Part shown: positions 45,511 through 56,198 of the stretch, piece after piece
How the letters are laid out: every line of letters begins with the position of its first letter
Position numbering within the stretch: the first letter of the stretch is position 1
NCBI GenBank assembly: GCA_014529385.2
Contig: CM043958.1
Span: 146,997,885-147,061,884, forward strand
DNA length: 64,000 bases
Direction of reading: 5' to 3'
From: Adiantum capillus-veneris
Lineage: Eukaryota > Streptophyta > Polypodiopsida > Polypodiales > Pteridaceae
Notes under the pieces: model-generated
What the model was told of the DNA's origin: nothing
The model's database searches: none
What the model saw: only the letters and a program-made list of their open reading frames with translations
Position numbers and translations under genes: made by a program

Positions 45511-48022
45511 TGTGAGGTCCCCACCCCGCCGTTTCCAATGGCGGATCTGATGGTGAAACCGGTGGCCACTAGATCTATTGCGGAAGCAAACAAAATGGTT
45601 CAGGGTTCGACTAGCGGACGATCTCTCATCACAAAGTGAGTCGAGTTCGAGCCTACTAGCAGGGAGATCTAGCTCCACCTCGCAAGGGAAGCGTACTTGA
45701 ACTATCTAGCGATCCTAAGATACACCTTCCAAGGGGAGAGAAGCCTCGAGTGCCTTTTTCCCCATGTTTCAGAGGCACGTACTCTCGAGAATTCCCCGCT
45801 CTAGGGGCAATGAGAATTACTAATATCGAGTAAGCACTATGGGGACAGAGAGTTCCTGACCAATCGGGACCACCCATCTCGTAGGCATTGGCAACCTGAG
45901 CCAAGCCCCCACTTTCCACCCCCACACTCACACTTCCTCGTGTGACCTAATTACTACCACAAAGGTTGTTCAACATAGATATTCCTTGTTTAATTCCGAA
46001 TCACATGGTTCGTTAAGACAGACCTTCAACCAGTATTGCAAACAACACCAAGACAGAATTCTAGTAAAAATTCTACTCAAACTTATTCATAAAAGTTCCA
46101 ATGTTCTGGAGGTACAACATCCCCCCTCCAGCGAGAGTTCACTCCTCCCGTTGTCGCCTAGCTGCCCATACAACTAGGTATGTCCACCGCATAGAAAGCA
46201 CGTCATGGACACTCCCACCGCATAGAAAGCAAGACGTGGGTTCCCACCGCATAGAAAGCAAGTCGTGGGTATCCACCGCATAGAAAGCAAGTCGTGGATT
46301 CAAGAGCCCTAACGAGGAACTCTACCCCCTCTTCCACTTCTTCATCGATGGCCCGTGAGATGGCCGGTATTTGTTCCTCCATCGGAGCTTTCCTCTTTTC
46401 GTTGACATTACTCGTTCCTGCCTCGCGATGGTGGGCACCACCGAAGCGCGTCCTCTTAACCGGGGCCATTTCTCACTACTTTAAATGATTAGCTTGGAGA
46501 AAGAGCTAAGGTTCGCAAGCATCATAACAGTCCAACGGATAGATTAGTGACATCAATTAATTTCTCTATATGAGAGGTCTAGATTTCTTTCATAAAGCAA
46601 TCATTAAGGATGGCACGTAATCCTATGGGAACCTGCTCTAAAGATAATTACTCGGCTTACGTGATTAAGAATAGTAGGATTTCACTAATGGAATTACCAG
46701 AGAGATGAATTAAGTATGATTAATCTCCTTCCTAGCAACTAGATGATGCAGGTTTATCTTATGCATATGTGTGAGGAAAGTCAACTCGTAGAGACTTACT
46801 GACAGTTAATTTTTCCTTAATTACACCTTAATGCATAAAGGAAATGAATTTAATTTAGTTACAGTATTAATTGGTGATAGAAAAAGTGATTCTCTTAAAT
46901 CTACACAATTACCGGCTTGCCGATTAATACTATGCTACCTAGAGAGAGAAAATTCTAATAATCATGCACTAATCATTAATTGAGAGTGAAGAATGGCTTG
47001 ATAATTCAGCTATGGAATGATGATTACATAATAGATTATGAATAAGGAGAATTTAAAGAGTAGTCATAGAGAATTTCGACTAGGGATAAGCATAATGGAC
47101 GAGGAATTTAGATGGTAATGAAAAGAATTTACAGATGGAATTAATTAAACCGTGGTTACCGTGATTAAGGGTTGATAATCTTCTCGATTCTCTGATCTAA
47201 TCGAGCTTCTTGAGGCGAGAATTCGGGAGCACCTCCCTCCTTGCTTCTCCTTCAAAAAGTGTGTGAACCGACAGCACCTTCCCAGTGTGTGTAGGTGTGT
47301 GTGTATGCACTGTGTGTGTGTGTGTGTGAGCATAAGTGTATGTGTGTGTGTGTGTGCAGGTCTTTAAATAGGCTCCTACAGGCTGAAAATCGATCTGTGT
47401 TGCTAATTGCATCTGGGAGCTTCTCCAATTAAGCATGGCAAGTCCAGTTCCCTGCCCACCAAGTGTCAGGTTGCCTTGGTTAACTGGTTTTGAGACTGAG
47501 TTGCTGGCTTGGCAGCTTTCCCAAGACTCCCACAAAGCAAGAGGGCGCCCCCTAGCTGCTAAAGCTGGTATGGAGTGGGCTGGAACTTGTTCCCACACAG
47601 CCTCGTGCCCCCGGTACCTCCCCGGATAATTTTTAGGAAAATTGGTTCTAGGCTAAAACGGGTCATACGGATCGGATTTTGATGTTGAAAGTTGCTATAC
47701 AAAGCTCTAACTAAGACGTACTGGCTCGAGTACCTGCCATATTTAGTAGCCCCCGGGGTCCGAAAATGCATTTTTCTCAAAAATCGGGGTACGGGTGCAG
47801 TTTTTCGAGACGATCAAAACTGGACGGGTCGGGTGACCAAAAACTTACTATTTTTGGAATTTTTTTACAAAAATTATTTTTATTCATATTTCGAAGCTTT
47901 AAAACATTCTAAACATCATGGCACTGACAGAATTTGAAATACTGCTAAAAATAGTAACTTTTTCCATTATGTTCATTTCATGGTACAATGGTGCTCATTT
48001 GATCGGGGTCAGAGACCGTACA
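45511..48022 (-). repeat. LTR3 of the tandem gypsy element (2,512 bp)
   Basis: Starts TGTGAGGTCC and ends CCGTACA before the GTCCA duplication. It has two extra GT bases in the (GT)n tract compared with LTR1 and LTR2. Confidence 0.93.
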
Positions 48023-48027
48023 GTCCA

Positions 48028-48813
48028 CCTAGCAGCAACCATAGACACTTGGGGAAATAGGGGGACGACTTGGGTAACGCCTGAGGGGGATGAAATTCCT
48101 GTACCCTTAAATATGCTACAAGCAATGCATATAGCTTCTGACAAGACTCATCCTAATATAACAAAAAGAACATACAAATGGGTCTCCAAAGCTTCTTTAG
48201 CGACCATAGCCAGTGCTAAAAGACAGGAACCTGGTAAGAGACGTCCCATTCGCTCCAAGAAATGTAAGGAAACGTGGCGGTGGATCCCTAAACGATTATT
48301 GGAAGCCCAAGGCTACTATCAAGCAAATGATCAAATCTGGGTGCCAAAACGTAGATTGTGTTCTTACTTGTCACTTGACCCATGCGAGCCCAATCCTGTA
48401 GCTCCAAAATGAATCAACGATTGCGGAAAGAAAAAATCACAGAATGGTACACACCTGCTCCAGAGCTAGTTTGGGTACCAAAGAAAGAACGATTTGTTCC
48501 ACCTAGCTCAGGAAGGGGGGAGTCCCATGAAGCTTCTAGCTCCTCATGTAATGCATCCATAGAGGTAAAAGCTTCTCCACAGCCTCCACCTACAATAGTG
48601 GACCTCCATAAAGCTACAAAGGAATCCACACCTCCCAATGTTCAAGAATCACCTGATGAACCACTTCATGTTCGATCCTGGGAGAGTACCTTACCACCCT
48701 TACAACTCGACGAGGCACCTAAGGTAATAGAAAACTACTGGCAAAAATCCTCACCTATTACCAATTGTAACAATTGGTTTCAAAGGGTGACGAGCACATT
48801 TCAAATGGTATGA
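48028..48813 (+). pseudogene. Tat-like element, coding part after the protease
   Basis: The frame interrupted at 30230 continues here to a stop at 48410-48412 with ATIDTWGNRGTTWVTPEGD and NITKRTYKWVSKASLA, then a Lys/Arg-rich stretch. A second frame (48382-48813) continues with ITEWYTPAPELVWVPKK and a Ser/Pro-rich tail. None of the RT, RNase H or integrase motifs is present. Function unknown; possibly the remainder of a gag-PR polyprotein of a non-autonomous element. Confidence 0.55.
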
Positions 48814-50440
48814 TCTACCCAAGGAAGGGGGGAGTGTTTGCTGACATCCATCATTAACTTGCTCCCCTCTCAACCTTCCTCCCTGACCTCTCAATCTCCC
48901 AAGCTGAGGGAATGTACATGTAAAGCCTTATACTCACAAAAAATTAAAAAAATAGAGCAAGAGCAATTAGCAAACGAGTGTGCACAATTAAAGTCAAAAC
49001 ATTGACCAGACCTACACATTCACATCCGGTACACTGAAACAGAAACCTATGTCATAAAACACCTTTGATCCTCATCACTCGAGTGACGGAGGGTAGGTAG
49101 GATTAGTATGATAGGAGTGTTTCTGTTTTAGAGTTTGGTGATTAGCAAAGTTCTTTCTTCCCACTGATGTGCCTCCTAGAGGTATTCTTTGTGTTTCCTA
49201 GTGTGTATAGGAACGTGTTGCTGTGGTTAGGATTTGGACCTTCATGGGATCTTTCTCTCGTTCACACTTCAAATCAAGCGCGACCATCAACACAAACAGG
49301 TGTTTCTTGTCCATTAGCATCGCCCCTTATCTTTTTGCATCCATGTTTGTCTGCTTTGATTGTGATTGGTAGCAAAATATTCAGTGCCTTTGTTTAGTAT
49401 CAAACATTAAATTCAATGTAATTTTTGTCATAATCACTTGTCTAGATTTAAAAATCAAGCAGTCCCCGACTAAGCTAGTTTGACCAAGTTAGGTGTTACA
49501 GATCTTCTCTTAATACCATGGGAATGCCTTCCTAATAATCAATGGTTACTTAGGTTCTTAATCCGATTTAGGCAGCATTGTGTGAAAGGTACTAGGGCTT
49601 TCTAGTGGGCTTGATTGACCTTTAGCTTAAGTATTATAAAGGGAGTTTACTAGTGTGATGAGCCTGGGGAGGTGTAACAGTGTTATATGACCCCCCAAAA
49701 GTTACAAAATTAAAATGTTGAAAATGAACAAACAAAAACAAATCAAAGTGCCACAATGTAAAATCTTAAGCTGGAAGAGAAATCTCCTCTTGATTTGGTA
49801 CTTAACTCACATGTATCGCCTATGGTACTAGAGCCCTAGAGGTTCCCAGTGTGGACGCTTTTCCTTGAAAAACAAAAAACCCAAGGCATCCAAAATAAGC
49901 ACACACATCAAAAATTGATCACTGTGAAAAGACTTTGGGGGGTCAAAGAAAAGAAAATAAATCAGGTGATGATTTCATGAGCAATTCCTTTTATTGTAGC
50001 TTAACTACAAGGTCTTCTAGGTATAGCCTCTAGTCAGCCCTCGAACATGAAATACTTGGCTCTCACGATTAAACAACTTAATTGACCAGAGAAAATTAAG
50101 AAGCTTACCCATGGTATTAATAGTCGATCTCTAGTGCCTTTCGATTGTTAAATTAGCGACCCCAGACTTGTTTAGTTTTTTACCTTTACATATGTTTATG
50201 CATTTGATTATATTGCAATTTAATCTTTATTGCTGACAAATGGTTTAAAATTCTGTTACCAATCACATTGTTTGCCTACAACTGCATATGCTTTTTAATT
50301 CTATATGAGAATGCAATTACTGTGCCAATGTTGTTTGATTTTGCAGTGACTGAAGAAGGCTAAGGACATTAATCTCAAATGCTCTTCCACCTCGATGAAC
50401 GAGCTTCAACTCAATAGCTTCCGAGGATGGAATCCACATC
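48814..50440 (+). other. 3' untranslated region of the Tat-like element, no gene seen
   Basis: No frame resembles a known protein. Polypurine runs AGGAAGGGGGGAG at about 48511-48523 and 48827-48839 repeat the pattern of the real polypurine tract at 50441. A C-rich/G-rich pair, GACCCCCCAAAAG (49690) and CTTTGGGGGGTC (49932), is an inverted repeat 240 bp apart. Confidence 0.6.
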
Positions 50441-50451
50441 AGGAAGGGGGA
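50441..50451 (+). promoter_or_regulatory. Polypurine tract of the Tat-like element
   Basis: AGGAAGGGGGA lies 2 nt before the start of the 3' LTR. Confidence 0.85.
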
Positions 50452-50453
50452 CA

Positions 50454-50767
50454 TGTTAACCCTCACGGCTCACGGACACCATATCACCTACGACGGACGT
50501 TGTATTATTTACTTGGTAGAGTCAGGTACCAGGCTTGTCGGTCCAATAGGGAAAGGGTAAGAGTGATCACCGATGAGAGGCGCACTCTAACTGGAACATT
50601 CAAGGGATTAGTTGGCTAAGCATGGGCGACCAAGTGCTAATGGGGTGAGCTCATATAAAAGTCAACTAAACCTAAAATTCACTCATTCTCTCATTTGTGC
50701 AATTGAAGAGTGCTCTTGCTCCATCTGCATCTTCTTCTTCTTCATCTCCTTGTGTGTGTGTGTATGC

Positions 50768-50856
<89 letters not shown>

Positions 50857-51080
50857 CGGCGGCACGACGGCGGCGAAGCGGTTGAGCGCGGCGTAGCGGT
50901 GTCTCCCTCTTCTTTGTGGCGAGGAATCCTCCACGACAGGAAGCGTAGAGCGATGAGTGACACACCAACGCCATCTTTGAGCTTTCTCGTTTAGGCTTGT
51001 TGTGTGCTTGGAGCCATTTGTGGCTCGCACACATTGTATCGGCAAGTTCCTTGCATTGACACATGCGACATACGCGCACA
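50454..51080 (+). repeat. 3' LTR of the Tat-like element (627 bp)
   Basis: Matches 14487-15154. Contains a (GA)n tract at 50770-50853. Followed by ATGCA and then by the second half of the interrupted LINE. Confidence 0.93.
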
Positions 51081-51085
51081 ATGCA

Positions 51086-52145
51086 AAGGTGGGAGTATGT
51101 GCTTCTCCCCTTTTCAAGCAAAGTAAAAGGTAACCAATTCATTTATGCTCCCTTGTATTGCATAAGCTAGCTAAATGTAACCAGAAAGAGTTACTAAAAA
51201 TAGTAAAGAGTTTTCTATGGAATAACAACACTAAAGATTTGACGCCCTAGTAGTGGGCTAAACGGGAGACAATTGCGAGACCTATGGAGCAAGGCAGTCT
51301 CAAGATTCTTAATCCTAGCACTCATGTAGAGGCCCAATGTACCAAGTTTGTGGTAGCTAAGGTTATGATGGACAACCCCAAAGTATGCTCACAAGGTGGA
51401 CAATAGAAGGGCTTGAGGTGTACGACAAGTTGTTGGCCCTTCAATGGGCTGTCCTGAAACTTGGGGGTACAATAGGTGAGCTCACTTGAAAGTGCAACAA
51501 AGTCCTTGTAATGGGGAGAGATGACAAGGTACTTTCACAATTCAATAACTCATTGGTGCCCTTGGCTCTTCAAGGCTGGAGGCATCCTTCTAACCCCTTT
51601 TTGGAGGGAAGCTACTAGAAGATAAATAACAAAGGTATTAGATGGCTAGGCCAACTGTGGGACTACATCAGAAGTTGTTGGAAAGGAACAAATCAATTGG
51701 CTCTCCAGTATAAGCTCAATGGGATAGAAATATTACTAATCAACAAAGTCCTAGAACGGCTTAACAGGTGGTATCTGCCAAACTGTGAATCAAAGTTCGA
51801 GTGGAAAGTTTGGCAGTGGTCTAAGAATAGACATTTCCTGAAATCGCAAACTAAGGAGGTATACATCACCCTTATGACTTCAAAGGTTTGGTTCTCCCCG
51901 CTCACCAAACAGTGAGGCAAAAACTAGTCCCCCATGATCGAGATGGGAGATGGTGGTGAAGAACATCTAGTGCCCTCAATGGGGGCCGCACGAGATGAAA
52001 GTCTTCTTATGGAAGGTGATATGGGGATCTGTGTTGATTAGGGTGAAGGTTATCGCTAGGGGAATTGGTCAAAATAGATGCTTGCAACACATAACAGCTA
52101 GTGAAGACCTCCATCGCCTATTCAAGGAGTGTCCGACAGTAATGC
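51086..52145 (+). pseudogene. L1-like LINE, right part (RT C-terminus and zf-RVT-like tail)
   Basis: Resumes from 14486. KMQRWEYVLLPFSSK and SFLWNNNTKD (about 51080-51240) are the thumb-like segment of plant LINE RTs. EMKVFLWKVIWGSVLIRVKV and LHRLFKECPTV (about 51993-52140) are the zf-RVT-like tail. The order and the missing overlap show that this and 12285-14486 were one LINE. Frames are broken by several stops. It is cut off at about 52145 by the next element. Confidence 0.78.
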
Positions 52146-52271
52146 ATAACCGCTAGCATTGTCGGGGAAAAACAATAATCGCTATAATATTTGCGGGAAT
52201 ATACCCGTAGCTATTACCGGGTCACTTTTTGCTGATATTAACGCGTTAATTATTGATAAACGCCTATTCAC

Positions 52272-52331
52272 AAATAAAGATGCTCATTTGGGCCACCCAA
52301 AATTGGGTGGCCCAAATGAGCACCTTTATTT
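52272..52331. repeat. 29-bp hairpin with 2-nt loop
   Basis: The left arm 52272-52300 and right arm 52303-52331 are inverted, 28 of 29 positions pairing, centred on AA. The core is GCTCATTTGGGCCACCCAA. The strands could fold into a nearly perfect stem. Confidence 0.92.
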
Positions 52332-52539
52332 TAGATCTGCATAAAACAATGAAACATCAATTGTTTTTTGAAAGAATATACAAAAAAACAAAAAATTGAA
52401 ATTAAATTTACTTTACCTTGACAATTTAATGTGCAAAAAATCAACTATTTAAAAAGTTACAAATAATATGAAAATAGTTGTATATACATTGTGCCACATT
52501 GGGACTTTATGAAAGTTTGGACAAATAATTTTCTATCTA

Positions 52540-54110
52540 ATCCTCCTCCTCGTCGAGAGCCACGTATGTTTGGTCACCTTGACTCTACGTAAACCCAAAC
52601 CAAATTAAACAAATATCAATAGCTCAAAACAATTGATATATAATTATTTGTTTAAACTTACCACTTGTAGTGCTCCAACCGCTGTGTCGAATTGCTCATG
52701 AGAGATGTGGTTGTTCTCAAACAACCATTGCCAAGTATCAAACTTTGTATGCCGCTCCGGATACTTGACCATCTCTTTGGTTGATTGATTAGAAGTGATA
52801 TTTTACTAAGTTAGTAATAATAATAACACATCATCAACTATAATCTTTATAATCATTGATCTAGGTTGTAATTTAATCAATCTTACATATTTGTCCTTCC
52901 ATGTTGCTTTGACTCCTGAGCCATAGTGCGTGGGAGTTTGTCTCATGCGAGCTTCGCGTTGTTGTCTATAGGATGAGTCCGTTTGCAGCTTGATCGCTCT
53001 TTTCTTGCATTTCCGACTCCCACTCCGCGTCTGCCATCATGTTGCCACCGGGATAGCTCCTATCTGGATCTCTAACTTGGTGGGCCGCTGCATGTTGTAT
53101 GCTGGACTACTTGTTTTTCAAAAATATTTTTATGTAGCCCTCCAAGCACTGTTGTGAAAAACGTTGATAGGCGGCATTTGGAAATCTAGCATGCAACGCG
53201 TACTCAATGTAGCGTGTGTGATCAAGTAGTTGGTCTCTAAACTTTACAATCTTATACGCTGAATGTATAAGAATCTGAAGATGACATCAAAAGGCCCTGC
53301 CCTGTGCTGTACCAAAGTCCACCTCCCCACCATATTTTACCCTGCAGTAGCCCCCACGTGTTTCTGGCACGGATACGTCAATATCCTCGTCCTCTGCATC
53401 AAGGGTGGCACGCTTTGTAATAGGGGACTCCATTCCCCCACCATTACCAAAACAAGCAAAGCCAGAAGATCCCCTGTTGCTTTGTCTCTCTTGCCTTGAG
53501 ACGACCGTCAACGCTCGCTACTAGAAGAAGTGCGTCGATAGTGTTCTAGCAAAGCACGAGTGGAATGGAGTGTAGTGGGACCCTGTGATGCCATGGGAGT
53601 GGGACCCTAAAATGCCACCGGAGTGGGAACCTGCGATGGAAGGGGAGTAGGACGATAAGAAGGGGCCGTAGAATGAGGTGCCGTTGGTGCGAGGCTCTGG
53701 ATGTAAAGAGTCCCTCCTTGACTCCCCCATGGTATGGACTGCAAAGAAAGACCGTAGGTTGCAAGGTGCCACAGAGTGTAGCGGCCAAACAATCCCTCCG
53801 TCGAACGGAGGTACTGGTCTCGTAAAGAGATAGCCCGTTGTAGGTCTGGATCTACGACCGGTGGAGGAACTTGAGTAGAGTAGGTGTAGGATGGCCATGC
53901 GTGCAATTAACAAAAATAAATCTATAACACTCATGGTTTAGGGTTAACTAGCCACAAATAATCTTTATTTCTTTGCTTATTCTCACCGCCTCAAGACTCG
54001 GGTCCAATGGAGCGATGTCCACCCCGAGTGGGAGCCCACCTAGATGTGAACCAACCAAAAGAAGAGCCAGATGGATGCTCCCCACCAGGTGGTCTCTCGT
54101 CTGATCATAT
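52540..54110 (-). pseudogene. Degenerate accessory gene of the CACTA-like region, minus strand
   Basis: Minus-strand coding blocks separated by A/T-rich, intron-like gaps. 52660-52790 reads MVKYPERHTKFDTWQWLFEN then FDTAVGALQV. 52890-53060 reads GGNMMADAEWESEMQEKRA then MRQTPTHYGSGVKATWKDKY. 53263-53511 reads DVSVPETRGGYCRVKYGG. 53521-53934 is Pro/Ser-rich with repeats of SHSGGILGSHSHGITGSHY type. The pattern resembles accessory proteins of plant CACTA/En-Spm elements, but I cannot name the family. It points away from the transposase at 56199. Stops occur. Confidence 0.4.
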
Positions 54111-54516
54111 CTACATTACAAAGAGCAATATGAGATTTAGCTTTCCCCCCCTACTCACTCATCTATACATACGTACACAAGTATATATGCACATAAGCAC
54201 GTAGATACATATACATACTAGTAGACCTAAGTAGGGGATAGTAGTGCCAAAGGTCAAGTGGCACCTCTTTAGATATCATCACAACCTCAACCGTGGTAAA
54301 ACCAAAGGTACATTGTGGTACTCCATGCATGAGTGGATCAATGATCGCAACACCACAATTAAAAAAGGACTATACCCAAGAGAAAGCGTCTAACCTTTAG
54401 GTGCTATGCTTCCGTACTTAGTGCCTACATACATGCATAAACAAATATATATGTACACACAAATATATATACAATTACGTAAATGTATCCATGATTTTGA
54501 GTAGAGATAAAAAGCT

Positions 54517-54705
54517 ATGGTTGTAAATGTGGCCATCGTTTTGTGTTGTGCGCAATGCGAGAGTGCTCTTGCTTCTGTAGAGTGCTTTGAAGAAGAGCTT
54601 CTTTATTGTGCTTCTTGCACAGAATCTCTTCACAGCAGCTCCTTGTTCGAGGGATTACTATGCACATTGCATGCCTACCTCCATTCTGAGGTACGGTACC
54701 ATTAA
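54517..54705 (+). CDS. Short frame with B-box-like cysteine spacing
   Basis: 62 codons containing CAQCESALASVECFEEEL, then CASCTESLH. The Cys/His spacing C-x2-C-x8-C-x7-C-x2-C-x4-H resembles a B-box zinc finger, but the last His is further away than usual. It could be one exon of a decayed gene or chance. I see no flanking coding sequence. 54111-54516 and 54706-54949 show nothing else. Confidence 0.25.
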   Translation: MVVNVAIVLCCAQCESALASVECFEEELLYCASCTESLHSSSLFEGLLCTLHAYLHSEVRYH

Positions 54706-54942
54706 AAGCAGTCCAACCTAATGCCGCGTCCGTGGGGAGAAAGCGAGAGGGAGATAGGAAGAGAGAGAGAAAGATAGAGCAGGTGAGGAGAAGAGAGTAG
54801 AGAGTAATTTTTGAATTCCATCGGATTCACGTAAAGAAAGTCTTTTTCAAAGCACTATGCAAAAGCGGAAGCATACCCGTACTTCTGCGCACACCACAAA
54901 ATGGTTGCTTCGCCTACAACCATTGCTCTTTATCTCCCTATT

Positions 54943-54949
<7 letters not shown>

Positions 54950-54990
<41 letters not shown>

Positions 54991-55009
54991 TCCCTCTCTC
55001 TCACTTTCT

Positions 55010-55093
<84 letters not shown>

Positions 55094-55140
55094 CCCCCCC
55101 CCCCTCTTCCTCTATCTAGCTCCCTCTCTCTCTCTCTCTC

Positions 55141-55219
<79 letters not shown>
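54950..55219. repeat. Compound microsatellite (CT)n(TA)n(C)n(CT)n(CA)n
   Basis: CT runs to about 55052, then TA to about 55091, a C run, CT again to about 55173, then CA to 55219. All frames across it are artefacts. Confidence 0.95.
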
Positions 55220-55223
<4 letters not shown>

Positions 55224-55389
55224 CCATTTCCTAACAAATCTACCACGCACATTCATTTGCAAACAAAGCTTACATATTACAACAACGCGCAAGAAGATTA
55301 CATCTACTTCAGTAAGCAACCTACGTCAAATGAATGAGGTATATGCACTTTTCTTTCTCGCTTTGTTTTTACATTTATGCATGTAAATC

Positions 55390-55420
<31 letters not shown>

Positions 55421-55427
55421 GTGTTTT

Positions 55428-55470
<43 letters not shown>

Positions 55471-55638
55471 AGTAGAATAGGATAGGGAAAGGGGGGGGGG
55501 GGATGTTTTATGATTACCTTAAGTTGTAGAATGGTTGACTGTTAGGTTGAGCATCCTATGGCAATCGTGGACCGTGGTAAACCCCGTTCAAAAACTCCAC
55601 TCACAAACGAACCAAAAATCCTTCACAAATGAACCGAA

Positions 55639-55685
<47 letters not shown>
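55390..55685. repeat. Three (GT)n tracts and a poly-G run
   Basis: GT runs at about 55390-55418, 55431-55469 and 55641-55685, with a G run at about 55491-55502. No gene. Confidence 0.9.
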
Positions 55686-55686
<1 letters not shown>

Positions 55687-55795
55687 ACGTGCGTGTTTGT
55701 GTGGATGGAGGAGAGGAAGATGGCAAAGTATGAGGCAAAAATGTGGCATACTCTGCCCTTCTTCCTTTTTCAGGTGCCAGCCATATTACTGTGAC

Positions 55796-55845
55796 TATTA
55801 TCGTGGCAATTACCGTAGCTATTATCGTGGATATTATCGTGCAAT
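55796..55845 (+). repeat. Short motif array, TATTATCGTGG-type
   Basis: Four units of CTATTATCGTGGCAATTACC type follow each other about 350 bp before the first CACTA transposase exon. Similar units (CGTAGCTATTACCGGG) occur at about 52209-52225, and inverted ones (CACGATAATAGTAGTGG) at about 60456-60475. Candidate subterminal repeats of a CACTA element. Confidence 0.5.
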
Positions 55846-56198
55846 GTCATTTCAAACGGATACAAACGTATCTGAGGTAGCAAGGGGGGTACAAACCACC
55901 TCCTCTATTTGTAGATATAAATAATGTTATTTTTAGCCTTTTAATTTTTTTGATTTGAGGAATTTTATTTTCGATTAAAAAATTTACCCATTTAGTAAAA
56001 GTACCAAATGTACTTTATTTTAAAAAAATTGTAGCAGTCATTAGTCATTGCACTTTATTCCCTTTGAATTTTTACTCATTTCTCTTTTTTATTGAAATAT
56101 GTAATTTTCTCTAATTAACTGTTTATTTTTTAGGGCACATATGACTAAATATAAATGTTTTAAATTAAACATCCTCTCTATTTTGCACGTGTGCAGGA

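Larger units (their letters stand above)
30231..48022 (-). mobile_element. Tandem Ty3/gypsy chromodomain element: three LTRs, two internal regions
   Basis: The order is LTR1 (30231-32738), internal 1 (32739-37869), LTR2 (37870-40379), internal 2 (40380-45510), LTR3 (45511-48022). The unit period is 7,639 and 7,641 bp. The coding strand is minus. A single 5-bp duplication, GTCCA, flanks the whole array (30226-30230 and 48023-48027), and the inner junctions carry none. Each internal region has an iMet primer-binding site at its right end and a polypurine tract at its left end. Integrase ends in a chromodomain-like segment, which with the long LTRs suggests the Tekay/Del group of chromoviruses. 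The copies differ by few substitutions and share the same inactivating changes. Confidence 0.93.
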
